From: Mucilaginibacter gracilis | GTDB taxonomy: Bacteria > Bacteroidota > Bacteroidia > Sphingobacteriales > Sphingobacteriaceae | Length of the DNA stretch: 64,000 nt | Reading direction: 5' to 3' | Assembly (NCBI RefSeq): GCF_003633615.1 | Contig: NZ_RBKU01000001.1 | Location: 2,480,001-2,544,000, forward strand | Part shown: one piece after another, positions 53,832-62,606 of the stretch | How the letters are laid out: the number at the start of each line of letters is the position of its first letter | Position numbering within the stretch: the first letter of the stretch is position 1 | Made by a program: the position numbers and the translations under genes | Notes under the pieces: model-generated | The model's input: only the letters and a program-made list of their open reading frames with translations | What the model was told of the DNA's origin: nothing | The model's database searches: none

Positions 53832-54030
53832 ATGAAAAACCTGATCCTCTTATTTTTTTGCCTTGCAGCCACGCAGTCGTTCCGCCCAGACCGCTAAAAA
53901 AATTGACGGCCCTGCCTGGCAGCCGCCCTGCATCCGAGCATGGAAAGCTGGGGTGATTTATCGAACGAGCATATTGTCCCTGAATCGTTGGGAAACGCTA
54001 ATCAATCCCGCCAGGAAGGATTCATCTAAG
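53832..54030 (+). pseudogene. Frameshifted remnant of a secreted protein
   Basis: ATG 53832 opens a signal peptide (MKNLILLFFCLAATQSF) but stops at codon 22. Moving one frame at about 53881 gives a natural continuation (AQTAKKIDGPAW) for some 45 codons until a stop at about 54030. It looks like a decayed gene that once followed the S41 peptidase. The family is not recognisable. Confidence 0.4.
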
Positions 54031-54173
54031 TAAGTGTAACAACTCGTTTTTAGATTTTGAGGAAAAACATTAAGTAGAACTATGTTTAAATTTGCCCTCG
54101 CTCGTGAGGGAAAAAAACAAGAAGCGCAAATTCAATAGCGGAAAATACCGGGTTCATTGTAAAAAAAGGAAGC

Positions 54174-54488
54174 TCAGGGCTTCCTTTTTTTGTTGAGCGG
54201 CGCATCGAAAGGCTCATACACAAAGTCTTCCAGGTAATCATAGATCGATTGGGAGTCATACAGGATATTTTTTTTATCCGCCTGGCTAAACCTGATCCGT
54301 CCTTCATCCCGTAGTTTCTGCAGGGTAGTTTTGCTTTTGATCCGCAGCATCTGCATGGCTTCCGGCCCGGATATCCATTTGTCCCTGACAGCCGGTTGCG
54401 CCCGCTTCACTTGTTCAATTACCGTATCCAGCAGGTTGTAAAACGCCTCACTCTGGAGGCATATGATCTCTATTTTGTCCATCCTCAC
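54174..54488 (-). CDS. Helix-turn-helix excisionase-like protein (paralogue)
   Basis: A 104-residue protein with the HTH_17 core KWISGPEAMQMLRIKSKTTLQKLRDEGRIRFSQADKKNILYDSQSIYDYLEDFVYEPF, closely similar to the gene at 49054. A basic tail ends in NKKRKP. It overlaps the start of its own transcript partner at 54448 by 41 bp. It may be the excisionase or regulator of the element whose conjugation remnants follow. Confidence 0.85.
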   Translation of the reverse strand: MRMDKIEIICLQSEAFYNLLDTVIEQVKRAQPAVRDKWISGPEAMQMLRIKSKTTLQKLRDEGRIRFSQADKKNILYDSQSIYDYLEDFVYEPFDAPLNKKRKP

Positions 54489-54777
54489 TCATCCCCGTTT
54501 TTAAATAGATCGCGCTCCGAACGTTGCGCTTATAAGAAGGTTCATATAAGATGTATCCGAAATCATGCAGATCCCGGATACATCGGTGGTAGGTCGTGCT
54601 TGCCGAGATTTTTGCCAGTGGCATCAGTTCATGCGCATAGGCGCGCAGCGGATTTTGAAAACCGCTGGCCTGCCAGTACTGCACCAGCGCCGCATATATC
54701 CCGATATGGGTAATGCAGATCCGTGCATCGCGGCCGATGGCTTCAAAGAAAACCGATAGCGGCTGGCATCTTTCCAT
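54448..54777 (-). CDS. Mobile-element protein of unknown function (winged-helix-like)
   Basis: A 109-residue protein. The middle, AYAHELMPLAKISASTTYHRCIRDLHDFGYILYEPSYKRN, has the look of a winged helix-turn-helix replication or regulatory domain. It overlaps the HTH gene at 54174 and shares a 1-bp junction with the gene ending at 54777, so all are co-transcribed. Function unknown. Confidence 0.65.
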   Translation of the reverse strand: MERCQPLSVFFEAIGRDARICITHIGIYAALVQYWQASGFQNPLRAYAHELMPLAKISASTTYHRCIRDLHDFGYILYEPSYKRNVRSAIYLKTGMSEDGQNRDHMPPE

Positions 54778-55355
54778 TACGCAACACGTTGTCCTTGCCT
54801 GCGGCGTTCGCCCTGTTGCTGTTGTTCAGCAACCTTTGGTTTGGCCGCTTCAGCCGCCGACTGCGATTGACCGGCACCCTGTTTTTGCTCCGCCGCTTTG
54901 GCAATGGCCGCACGCTGCACTTCCTGCGGTGTCAGCTCCGCTTTTTCAGTTTGCGCCAGCTTTTGCTTTTCTACCTGACGGACAACCATGGTCTGCCCGT
55001 TACTGTCATAAAAGTCAAAACGCATCATACGCGGGTTCGCCACGATTTTGGCGGGCGTTTCCTGCCCGTCCCTAAGCAGCACAATATCCACCCGGTTGCC
55101 CTTTTCGATCGCGCGCAGGATACGGCTCAGGTCATATTTTTCGTCAACACCTTTGATCGGGTATTTCTGAATTTCCTTAGCATGGTCCCAGAAGATAACT
55201 TTCGGGTTAAAGTTCCCGTACCCATCCGCGCTTTTGAAATCCATTCCTCTCCAGGCGAGGTAGGTTTCACCTGTCGGCACCATCTTCGTTTTGCCTTCGC
55301 CGATATCCTGCTTCTCCATCTTCGGCTGCTCCCGGTAGGCATAACGGCCGTCCAT
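54777..55355 (-). CDS. C-terminal part of a Bacteroidota mobile-element protein, 5' deleted
   Basis: A 192-residue frame whose body (QPKMEKQDIGEGKTKMVPTG ... YLAWRGMDFKSADGYGN ... KYDLSRILRAIEKGNRVDIVLLRDGQE) matches the C-terminal region of large element-borne proteins I recall from Bacteroidota ICEs. It then has a Gln-rich low-complexity tail. The ATG at 55355 lies at a deletion junction with the TraE fragment upstream, so the native N-terminus is missing. The family name is uncertain. Confidence 0.6.
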   Translation of the reverse strand: MDGRYAYREQPKMEKQDIGEGKTKMVPTGETYLAWRGMDFKSADGYGNFNPKVIFWDHAKEIQKYPIKGVDEKYDLSRILRAIEKGNRVDIVLLRDGQETPAKIVANPRMMRFDFYDSNGQTMVVRQVEKQKLAQTEKAELTPQEVQRAAIAKAAEQKQGAGQSQSAAEAAKPKVAEQQQQGERRRQGQRVA

Positions 55356-55579
55356 TTGGAATAGACTTTGACGGCGCCGATCAGGCCGAGGATGGCGCCG
55401 ATGGCGTACATGAGGTTGGTGCCGCTTTCAAAATAGCTGCGCACCTGGGTATTGGCCTGCTGGATGCCGGCGTTGCCGTCCTGGGCGCGGGTTTGCAGGT
55501 AACAAAGGCTGGTCAGAAGGACGGCCAGCGCGCATTTTTTCAGGGTCTTGCCCCACGATGTTCTTTTACACTTTTCCAT
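55352..55579 (-). pseudogene. TraE-like (DUF4134) conjugation protein, 3'-truncated
   Basis: 76 codons from ATG 55579 have the DUF4134/TraE pattern: a signal or first helix (LKKCALAVLLTSLCYLQTRAQD), GIQQANTQVRSYFESGTNLMYAIGAILGLIGAVKVYSKW. The second membrane half is lost, and the frame runs on out of register into the gene at 54777 until 55127. DUF4134 proteins are small membrane subunits of the Bacteroidota conjugative type IV machinery. Confidence 0.8.
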
Positions 55580-55744
55580 TTCACTATCGTTTGTTATTAA
55601 ATAATCGGGCATGGTTTTCCCTTACCCCTCCCGGTATGCCGGGAGGGGCGGGAAATCGGGCTGCCTCCGGTGCCCACAATTCCGGTCATGGCTCTACAGC
55701 ACCGGGCCGGGGCAGCTTACTGGCTTGTTGGTAAGGCACGGGCG

Positions 55745-56242
55745 CTAAGCGCTCCACCACATATCCACTTCGCTCTCGCTCAGCAGCGCCGTGCCTGTTC
55801 TTTCACACTCGCGGACAATGAGCGCGTTGATCTCGTCGCGGTCGGGTGTGGCCGCGACGTCGGGGTAATCGTTGAGTATCTTTTTGAGTTTGGGGATGAG
55901 GCTGGCCGGTGCGTAGGGTTTGTCGGTGGCCTCGCTGATACACCGGGTCAGTTCCTGCGCCAGCTCATCTTGATTAAGCAGGGGTTCTTCATAAATGCTT
56001 TGCGCTTGTTCAGCGGGGATGGCGCTTTGCGCCGCAGTGGCGTCAGCGTCGGCTTCGCTTTGGTATTGCAGTGCGGCGGGCAGCTCGCGGCTGTCATCCT
56101 TTTGGCCGCTGATGCGGGCGATGAGTTCTCTGATTTCATGGCGGTAATATTTCCAGCCGATGAAGGCGTACCAGGCGATGGCCAGCACGGCGACGGTTTC
56201 GAGGTAGGCGCTCCAGCTGATGGGGTTGAGTAGTTTATTCAT
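55745..56242 (-). CDS. Conjugation-associated membrane protein (unknown role)
   Basis: 165 residues from ATG 56242 (frames from 56263 or 56302 are less likely). It has an N-terminal helix (WSAYLETVAVLAIAWYAFIGW) followed by a charged, Ala/Glu-rich region and a C-terminal helical domain. Proteins of this shape lie just upstream of DUF4134 genes in Bacteroidota conjugative transposons. It supports the view that this is a conjugation remnant. Confidence 0.65.
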   Translation of the reverse strand: MNKLLNPISWSAYLETVAVLAIAWYAFIGWKYYRHEIRELIARISGQKDDSRELPAALQYQSEADADATAAQSAIPAEQAQSIYEEPLLNQDELAQELTRCISEATDKPYAPASLIPKLKKILNDYPDVAATPDRDEINALIVRECERTGTALLSESEVDMWWSA

Positions 56243-56302
56243 GGTCTTGTTGTTGAGTTTCATTCCGTTTTGTTGCTGGTACAAAGTTGCCGGAACGGGC
56301 AA

Positions 56303-56867
56303 GGCGCATAAAGCACAATTTGGACTGGTGCCCGGGTGGTTCCCCGGTACCCTGTTGATAATCAGGAAGAAAAAATGAGGGAAATTTTAAGCTTGCTGCC
56401 GTTGAGGTAGGAAACGGCCATGAAAGCACGGGCTGCTAAAGCCGGGTCAGCTGTTGCAAGAAGCCGGCATGGTGTTTTCTTCCCCAACAAGTTGCCGGGC
56501 TATTATGCTGCGTTTGAGCCGGCCGCGCACAAATAAAATTGAAATAAATAGCATTTTGCGGCTATCTATCTGATAAACAGGCAGATTTATTTTTGATCAT
56601 GTCTGTTTAAGGGGTAAAAAGCATCCTGCAATGTCTTTTTTCTGCCCGATTGGAATTGTTTTTTTAAGACGGGGATACCGGATTTTATCTATTAAGGAAA
56701 GAGTAGTAAAGTTTTTTTTCGCTTACTGAAACTTTCGGCGAAGCCTGAGTACTATTCAAAAAAATCAAAGGCGTCTTTCTGCGTGGGGTAATTCCTTGAC
56801 AACCGCGCGGGACTGTGCTATGGTCTGCACAGGCGCTATTTCATTCACAAAACATACTATTTAGCAT
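56303..56867. other. Intergenic region without a supported gene
   Basis: About 560 bp between the conjugation remnant and the small membrane gene. There are only short, broken frames and no hairpin of note. A promoter for the small gene is expected near 56790-56860. Confidence 0.45.
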
Positions 56868-57062
56868 ATGAAGCTATTACTTATTCTGGTGCCTTTCGTC
56901 ACTGCGGCGATTGGTCTGCTGAACGCCTTGCTGAACTTAAAAATCAATTCATCAAAATCCCGTAAACCCATGCCCATGTCTGAAACCTCCCTTGGCCTGA
57001 TCGCTATCGCAGTGGTCTGCCTGATCGTGATCGCCGCCATTTGCTACCTGGTTAAAAAGTAA
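56868..57062 (+). CDS. Small two-helix membrane protein
   Basis: A 64-residue protein with two hydrophobic helices (LLLILVPFVTAAIGLLNALLNL and GLIAIAVVCLIVIAAICYLV) separated by a basic loop (KINSSKSRKPMP). No family is recognised. It lies 133 bp before the ECF sigma gene in the same direction; it lacks the features of an anti-sigma factor. Confidence 0.55.
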   Translation: MKLLLILVPFVTAAIGLLNALLNLKINSSKSRKPMPMSETSLGLIAIAVVCLIVIAAICYLVKK

Positions 57063-57194
57063 TGGCGGCGCTATTATTTAAAGCAAAAAGGGCAGCAAAA
57101 AGCCTAATTGCCGCTATATCATTATGTTAATTTGAATAATTTCTTTAAAATTGATTTTTTATTTACTTAATTTTAGGGTTGATTTCACCCGGAG

Positions 57195-57761
57195 ATGGCA
57201 AATTATAGTGAACTTTCTGACCAAGAACTGACCGCTTTATTAAAAGCGGACGACCATGGTGCGTTCACTGAAATTTATCATCGTTACCAGGCAAGCACCT
57301 ACGTTTTTACGTATAGGCGAATGCGCGACCGCGAAGCGGCTAAAGACATTGTGCATGAGTTGTTCCTGAAAGTCTGGACCATGCGGCAGGAGCTGAAGAT
57401 CAAAAGTACGCTGGCCGGATACCTTTACACCGCCGCGAAAAACAGTGTCCTTAAAGCGATCAGCCACGAACAGGTGGCCGAGCGATATATCGATTCTTTC
57501 CAGCACTATATCGATACTTTTTCTGATACCACCGACCATCTGGTTCGCCATAACGACCTGCAGGCTATTATTGAAGCGGAGATCGCTGCCTTGCCTCCGC
57601 GCATGAAACTGGTTTTCGAACTGAGCCGGAAAAGTGATTTGTCCCGCAAGCAAATTGCCGAACAATTAGATATCTCAGAGGAAACAGTGAAAGCTCAGAT
57701 GCACGTTGCGCTCAAAACGCTAAAAATCAAACTAGGGCCGCTTTTCACGCTGCTTTTTTAA
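57195..57761 (+). CDS. ECF sigma factor (RNA polymerase sigma-70 family)
   Basis: A 188-residue protein with sigma region 2 (AFTEIYHRYQASTYVFTYRRMRDREAAKDIVHELFLKVW) and region 4 (LPPRMKLVFELSRKSDLSRKQIAEQLDISEETVKAQMHVALKTLKIKL), the Bacteroidota RpoE/FecI-like type. GGAG precedes the ATG. No FecR anti-sigma gene or TonB receptor follows, which is unusual; the next gene is in the opposite direction. The usual downstream partners may have been lost. Confidence 0.92.
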   Translation: MANYSELSDQELTALLKADDHGAFTEIYHRYQASTYVFTYRRMRDREAAKDIVHELFLKVWTMRQELKIKSTLAGYLYTAAKNSVLKAISHEQVAERYIDSFQHYIDTFSDTTDHLVRHNDLQAIIEAEIAALPPRMKLVFELSRKSDLSRKQIAEQLDISEETVKAQMHVALKTLKIKLGPLFTLLF

Positions 57762-57851
57762 CTGTACCAGCAGAATTGTGATTATTCAAGGCTTATCCTA
57801 CACTTTATTCAAAATTAATCATCTACTATCTTATTTGTATCTTATACGTTC

Positions 57852-58973
57852 TCAGTTAATAAGCCATTCAAAAGAAAAATCGGGTTCGTGCATCTCCAAT
57901 TCGTTCGCTCTTGATTCTTTTTGAGCATTTGAGGCATAAACAAACATCTGTTTTTCGTAATCGCTGATCGCAGCCCTTATGGTTGCGAAATTTCTGTCGG
58001 TTAGGTTAGCGGACAATATTGCGGCGTCCAGCAATCCGGTGTTTACCCCCTGACCGGCGAATGGCGGCATCAGATGCGCGGCATCTCCGATCAATGTGAT
58101 GGGCAAAGGGCGCTGGTCTTTCCAAGGTTCATCCAGCGGTACTACTTTTGTAGTCAGGCCCACAAAGGATGCAGTGGAATGAAAAAGTTGCCGGTACTGT
58201 TCGTTCCAAGCGCAAAAGCGGTCAGCAAGAAATTTCGCTACCTGGGCTGCGTCGCTGAAGTTCAGCTCCTTCCAGTCCGCCGGCTTTTTAAAGATCACAC
58301 CATAACTCAGCGCATCTCCGTTCAATGGATTCACGACGATCAGATTACCTTCATAAGCCGCCATGAGCCGGTGGCCGTTGCACCAGCGGTAAAACTCCGC
58401 ACAGTTTGTTCCGGGCTGTGGCACATCGCCCTGTATGATCAATGTTCCGGTTTCCGCTACCTCAGTATCGGTGACATACTTGCGCACCTTGGACATCCCC
58501 CCATTGGCAACGATCACCAGGTCAGCTGTCGCAGTCGGTTGGTGATCGAAATGCAGCAGCCATTGTCCGCCCTGTTCTTCCAGCCCGGTGCATTTACGGT
58601 CCCAAATTACGGTATCCGCTGCCAGACTGTCCAGCAGCAGCTTCCGCAAATCATTCCGGTTGATTTCCGGATTTTCACGTTTCTGTTCGGGGCTCAGATT
58701 TTTGATTGACAAAGTTCTGCCCTGCTCATCCGCCAGAATCACCCCCATCGGCAAAGCTTTGGCGTAATATTGCTCCAGTAGCCCGGCGGCTTGCAAAGCA
58801 AGTTGTCCGGTATGCCGGTGCAGATCAAGCGTCCCTCCCCATATCCTTGATTCCGGGCTTATATCGCGTTCGTAAACGGTGACATTTACGCCTTTTTGCT
58901 GTAATAATCTGGCCATGGTCAGGCCAACCGGTCCTGCTCCTATAATGGCTACTTGTTTATCTCTGAGTAACAT
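57852..58973 (-). CDS. Tet(X)-like FAD-dependent monooxygenase
   Basis: A 373-residue flavoprotein monooxygenase. It has FAD motif VAIIGAGPVGLTMARLLQQKG, GGTLDLHRHTG, PEINRNDLRKLLLDSL, NGGMSKVRKYVTDTEV, LIGDAAHLMPPFAGQGVNTG, and a C-terminal helix with EMHEPDFSF. These match Tet(X), the tetracycline-inactivating monooxygenase, over its whole length by my recollection. The Gln and Arg that contact tetracycline (IIQGD, GHRLMA) are kept, but the His in Tet(X)'s ALHFG is Ser here (ALSYG). It may oxidise tetracyclines or a related aromatic. Divergent from an AraC gene. Confidence 0.9.
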   Translation of the reverse strand: MLLRDKQVAIIGAGPVGLTMARLLQQKGVNVTVYERDISPESRIWGGTLDLHRHTGQLALQAAGLLEQYYAKALPMGVILADEQGRTLSIKNLSPEQKRENPEINRNDLRKLLLDSLAADTVIWDRKCTGLEEQGGQWLLHFDHQPTATADLVIVANGGMSKVRKYVTDTEVAETGTLIIQGDVPQPGTNCAEFYRWCNGHRLMAAYEGNLIVVNPLNGDALSYGVIFKKPADWKELNFSDAAQVAKFLADRFCAWNEQYRQLFHSTASFVGLTTKVVPLDEPWKDQRPLPITLIGDAAHLMPPFAGQGVNTGLLDAAILSANLTDRNFATIRAAISDYEKQMFVYASNAQKESRANELEMHEPDFSFEWLIN

Positions 58974-59051
58974 GTTACAAAATTGGCGTAAAGATTAAAG
59001 ATAAAATAACCATATTTGACCTAAAAACAGTCGTAAAAGACCCAAGCGGAC

Positions 59052-59996
59052 ATGATCCAAGAGCAGCATATACCCAAGGTCCTGGTAAAGTTTGCCCAAT
59101 TGCTGGGCACCACATTGGAGACCAACAGGTTGGAGATACCTGAGGCATTCGGCAGCGGGTATTGTGTCGGGTATGTATTCAATGAGCATATCCGTATGCT
59201 GATCAGTGATTATGAGCTGAAGGAGGATCTCATGGTTAAGCGGCCTCCGGAACTTGCGTCCGGAAAATTGCTTTTCTTCAAGTTCCAAAATATTTTCCCA
59301 AAAGGCACCGGTAAACAGTTAACGCAAACGCCTTCGGTTTTAATAGCGACCAGCCGTATCAGTACCGACGATGTTTTTGCCATCCACAGCAATACGGAAA
59401 CGATCAATATAGAAGTAGATGCCTGTTATCTGGATGGCCTGTTACCATCTGCTGAAAGATCGCCCGTACTGCACAATTTATTGCAGGGTACTGCGCCCTT
59501 GTTTTTCGAACAAATCATTTATCCGGCCCTCCTGAATGTAGTTGAGGAGATCGTGACACCAGCGGTCAGCGATATGTTCCTGTTGTTTTTTTTGAGGGTA
59601 AAGGCAGAAGAACTGATCTGCCGGCTGCTCATGGAAATAGACCAGCGCCCGGAAAAACAAATTTACCCGCTGAATGATCGGGATATCAAAGTTATTTATC
59701 AAATCAGGGATCAACTATTGATTAACCTTCAAACACCGCCTTTGATTGCGGGTCTGGCCATTCAGGCGGCCATGAGTCCGACCAAGCTGAAACGCCTGTT
59801 CCGGCAGATATTCGGAGACAGCATTTTTAACTATTACCAGCAGTTCCGAATGAAAGAAGCTGCCCGGTTGCTAACAACAGAAAAACTATCGGTAGCAGTA
59901 GTTGGCTACCGACTTGGCTTTACCAACCTTAGCCATTTTTCCAGGGTTTTTGAGGCGCATATGGGTATGAAACCTAAACAATACAGCCGGACTTGA
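59052..59996 (+). CDS. AraC family transcriptional regulator
   Basis: A 314-residue protein with the C-terminal AraC HTH (IAGLAIQAAMSPTKLKRLFRQIFG, then VAVVGYRLGFTNLSHFSRVFEAHMGMKPKQYSR). The N-terminal 200 residues are an uncharacterised sensor region. It is 78 bp from the divergent Tet(X)-like gene, with which it may share regulation; no strong palindrome is visible between them. Confidence 0.9.
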   Translation: MIQEQHIPKVLVKFAQLLGTTLETNRLEIPEAFGSGYCVGYVFNEHIRMLISDYELKEDLMVKRPPELASGKLLFFKFQNIFPKGTGKQLTQTPSVLIATSRISTDDVFAIHSNTETINIEVDACYLDGLLPSAERSPVLHNLLQGTAPLFFEQIIYPALLNVVEEIVTPAVSDMFLLFFLRVKAEELICRLLMEIDQRPEKQIYPLNDRDIKVIYQIRDQLLINLQTPPLIAGLAIQAAMSPTKLKRLFRQIFGDSIFNYYQQFRMKEAARLLTTEKLSVAVVGYRLGFTNLSHFSRVFEAHMGMKPKQYSRT

Positions 59997-60039
59997 GGAT
60001 TAACACGCCAAGTTTCATCTTCAAATTATTCTATGATAA

Positions 60040-60137
60040 CCTATGAATAAAGTGTATGATGAGCCATGAATAATGACAGAAATTTGTCATTATTCATATG
60101 ATATCATACACTTTATTCATAGGTAATCATACACTTT
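60040..60137. repeat. Tn7-like transposon end(s): large palindrome and TnsB-like sites
   Basis: A perfect 21-bp inverted repeat (60040-60060 with 60103-60123) encloses a second one, ATGAATAATGACA with TGTCATTATTCAT, separated by GAAATT. A further direct copy of ATCATACACTTT lies at 60126-60137, 23 bp after the one at 60103. TGTCATTA/TAATGACA have the TGT...ACA form of Tn7-like termini, and the 23-bp repeats look like TnsB sites. The tnsA gene starts at 60217. Confidence 0.7.
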
Positions 60138-60216
60138 TTAACACACTGTTTAAAAGTTAAAAGCTCTCAAGTTTGTCTCAAAGTGCATTTTTGCGACACC
60201 AATTGTTATTGCACCT

Positions 60217-60864
60217 ATGTTTGAGAAGGCTGTCCGCAAGATCGGCCCGAACAATCGTTCTATTACCGGAAAGCAGATTAGCAGGAAATCTCCTGACAGC
60301 CAGCATTTCGAGAGTTCGCTTGAGCGGGACTATTTATTGCTGCTTGAATATGATGAAGTAGTGCTGCGTTTTACAGCACAACCCGTCACCATTACCTATT
60401 ACATAAATGAACAGCGCCGCAGATACACACCTGATGTCGCCGTTTATTTCCACCCATCAATTCATCGCAAGCCGTGGTTGGTAGAGATAAAATACCAGGC
60501 TGACCTCATTGCGCATAAAGCTGAACTTGAGCCTAAGTTTGCTGCAGCCAGAGATTATTGCCGCCAGTGCGGTTATGAGTTTATCATCATGACAGAGGCT
60601 CAGATCAGAACGGATAAGTTGCATAACATTCGCTTTCTGAGCAGGTACAAAGGGCAAAAACACGAACCTACACTCCGCCAAGCGATCCTTACCTCGCTCA
60701 ATAACCAGGCACAACTAACCGCGAGACAATTGCTTTCAAATGCACCTACTGATATAGCTGGCCAGCTATTGTATGCGCTTTGGCAATTGGTCGCCGACAA
60801 AGAACTGCTGGTTGATATGAACAACAAGATAATAATGGACACACTGATATGGAAGAAGCAATAA
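60217..60864 (+). CDS. tnsA: TnsA-like endonuclease of a Tn7-like transposon
   Basis: A 215-residue protein. The N-terminal nuclease domain has Glu in HFESSLERDYLLLLEYDE, Asp in RRRYTPDVAVYF and the E-x-K motif in WLVEIKYQADL, the catalytic set of the Tn7 TnsA restriction-like fold. A C-terminal winged-helix region of about 90 residues follows. TnsA cuts the 5' strands at transposon ends, allowing cut-and-paste transposition with TnsB. The gene overlaps tnsB by 16 bp. Confidence 0.92.
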   Translation: MFEKAVRKIGPNNRSITGKQISRKSPDSQHFESSLERDYLLLLEYDEVVLRFTAQPVTITYYINEQRRRYTPDVAVYFHPSIHRKPWLVEIKYQADLIAHKAELEPKFAAARDYCRQCGYEFIIMTEAQIRTDKLHNIRFLSRYKGQKHEPTLRQAILTSLNNQAQLTARQLLSNAPTDIAGQLLYALWQLVADKELLVDMNNKIIMDTLIWKKQ

Positions 60865-62606
60865 GCACAGGTAGCAGCAATATGCTGTTAGATCAGCTTA
60901 CGGAAGAAGAATGGAAACTGGCCTTATCACGGTATTATATTATTGCACCATTGGTGCATAATGAAAACGGGCACACTGTTGCGTCCGTTGCCCGAAAGAA
61001 TAAGGTGACCCGCCAAACGATCTACCGCTGGCTGGAAAGGTTCGTTGAAACGCAATCCGTGTCATCTTTGCTGAACCAGGATAAAGGAAGGCCTGACAAC
61101 AGGATTGCGGGCGATCAAGAAGCCATCATCAGCAAGATCATTGGTGAACGCTATCTGACCAAGCAAAAGCTTTCGATCAGCAGGATCAAACTCGAAATCG
61201 CATTAGAATGCCGTAAGGCAGGCATTCCCACATCTAATTATGCGACGGTGTGGCGGCGTGTACATGCGATTAGCGAGGAACAAAAGCTGGCCAGCAGACG
61301 CGACCCGATCATTGCCCGCAACAGATATAATCCTCTTGAAGCTTCGTTTCCGAATGCCGATCACCCACTGGCGGCAGTACAGATCGACCATACCAAACTC
61401 GATATACTTGTGGTAGACGAAATCACCAGGCAGCCAGTGGGCAGGCCCTGGATCACGCTGGCTATAGATGTTTACAGCCGGATGGTAGTTGGCTTTTATA
61501 TATCGCTCGACCCACCGGGCTTTCTCGGAACCGGCCTTTGCCTGTCAAATGCCATCTTGCCCAAAGAGCTTTGGTTAAGCCGCCTGGAAGTTCCCGGCAA
61601 ATGGCCCTGCCATGGCGTGATGCGGTCGCTATATATGGACAACGCAAAAGAGTTTAGGGGTAAAGGTTTGGAGCGTGCCTGCCAAGAATACGGTATCGAG
61701 ATCAACTTCCGACCGGTGACCCAGCCGCATTATGGCGGTCATATCGAACGCTTAATGGGTACGGTTCTAACAGAAATACATGCCTTACCCGGAACGACGT
61801 TCTCCAATATCGATGACCGGAAGTACTATGATGCCGAGGCGAAAGCATGTCTTACTATGACCGAACTGGAGAGCTGGGCAGCCGAGTTTATTGTTGGTGT
61901 TTATCACCAGCGTATGCACAAAGGCATCGGCACTTCCCCGCTGGCACGGTATAACGATGGCCTGCTGGGCGATAACGAGCACATCGGCGCAGGCGTTGAC
62001 CACCGCAGGTTTGATGAATATCAACTGAAGCTTGACTTCATGCCCTATGAAGAACGTACGGTACAAAGGCATGGGGTGTCCATCGATGGGATCATGTATT
62101 ATGGTGATATTCTGCGAAAGTGGATACATGCTTATAATAATCCGCACTCACTTGACCGAACTAAAAAGAAGTTCGCTTTCAAACGCGACCCGCGTGATAT
62201 CAGCACCGTATACTTCTTCGATCCTGATACCGAACAATACTATGAACTGCACTATCGCAACACCGGGCGGCCGTCAATGACCATTTGGGAACACAGGGAG
62301 GTTATGCGTTCCTTAAAAGAACGAGGCGTGTCACGCATTGATGAGAACATCATATTCGACACTTATGAGCGATTACGTAGCATAGAAACAAGCGCAGCGA
62401 CCACAGCGGCGATTGCTAAAAGACGCAGAAACCAAACCCGCAAGCATTACGCCACTACCGGCAGCATCAAAAACCAATTCTTGCATGTGGTCGGTTCAGA
62501 GCCTGCCGAAGAAAAAACCGAGTTCAAATATGATCCAAACACTGTTTATCTACCTTTTGAAGATATAGAACATGACCCTTTCAACCAGCTTAAATCCCGT
62601 TTGTAA
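60849..62606 (+). CDS. tnsB: TnsB-like DDE transposase
   Basis: A 585-residue transposase. An N-terminal helix-turn-helix (SVARKNKVTRQTIYRWLERFVE) is followed by an RNase-H-like DDE domain with Asp in AAVQIDHTKLDIL, Asp in SLYMDNAKEF and Glu in HYGGHIERLMGT. A Mu-type C-terminal beta-barrel (about 415-480) and a basic tail ending in ...PFEDIEHDPFNQL probably contact TnsC. It binds the terminal repeats and joins 3' ends to the target. It overlaps tnsC by 35 bp. Confidence 0.95.
   Translation: MEEAISTGSSNMLLDQLTEEEWKLALSRYYIIAPLVHNENGHTVASVARKNKVTRQTIYRWLERFVETQSVSSLLNQDKGRPDNRIAGDQEAIISKIIGERYLTKQKLSISRIKLEIALECRKAGIPTSNYATVWRRVHAISEEQKLASRRDPIIARNRYNPLEASFPNADHPLAAVQIDHTKLDILVVDEITRQPVGRPWITLAIDVYSRMVVGFYISLDPPGFLGTGLCLSNAILPKELWLSRLEVPGKWPCHGVMRSLYMDNAKEFRGKGLERACQEYGIEINFRPVTQPHYGGHIERLMGTVLTEIHALPGTTFSNIDDRKYYDAEAKACLTMTELESWAAEFIVGVYHQRMHKGIGTSPLARYNDGLLGDNEHIGAGVDHRRFDEYQLKLDFMPYEERTVQRHGVSIDGIMYYGDILRKWIHAYNNPHSLDRTKKKFAFKRDPRDISTVYFFDPDTEQYYELHYRNTGRPSMTIWEHREVMRSLKERGVSRIDENIIFDTYERLRSIETSAATTAAIAKRRRNQTRKHYATTGSIKNQFLHVVGSEPAEEKTEFKYDPNTVYLPFEDIEHDPFNQLKSRL

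Noticed and set aside
54723..55364. 213-codon plus-strand frame and a similar one at 55670-56233
   Set aside because: Both are antisense to minus-strand mobile-element genes with better sequence patterns and operon spacing; they arise from GC-rich codon bias.
58074..58709. 211-codon plus-strand frame
   Set aside because: It is antisense to the Tet(X)-like gene.
60040..60137. CRISPR-like repeats
   Set aside because: The repeats are inverted and only two or three, with 23-bp spacing, and lie next to tnsA. They fit transposon ends, not a CRISPR array.
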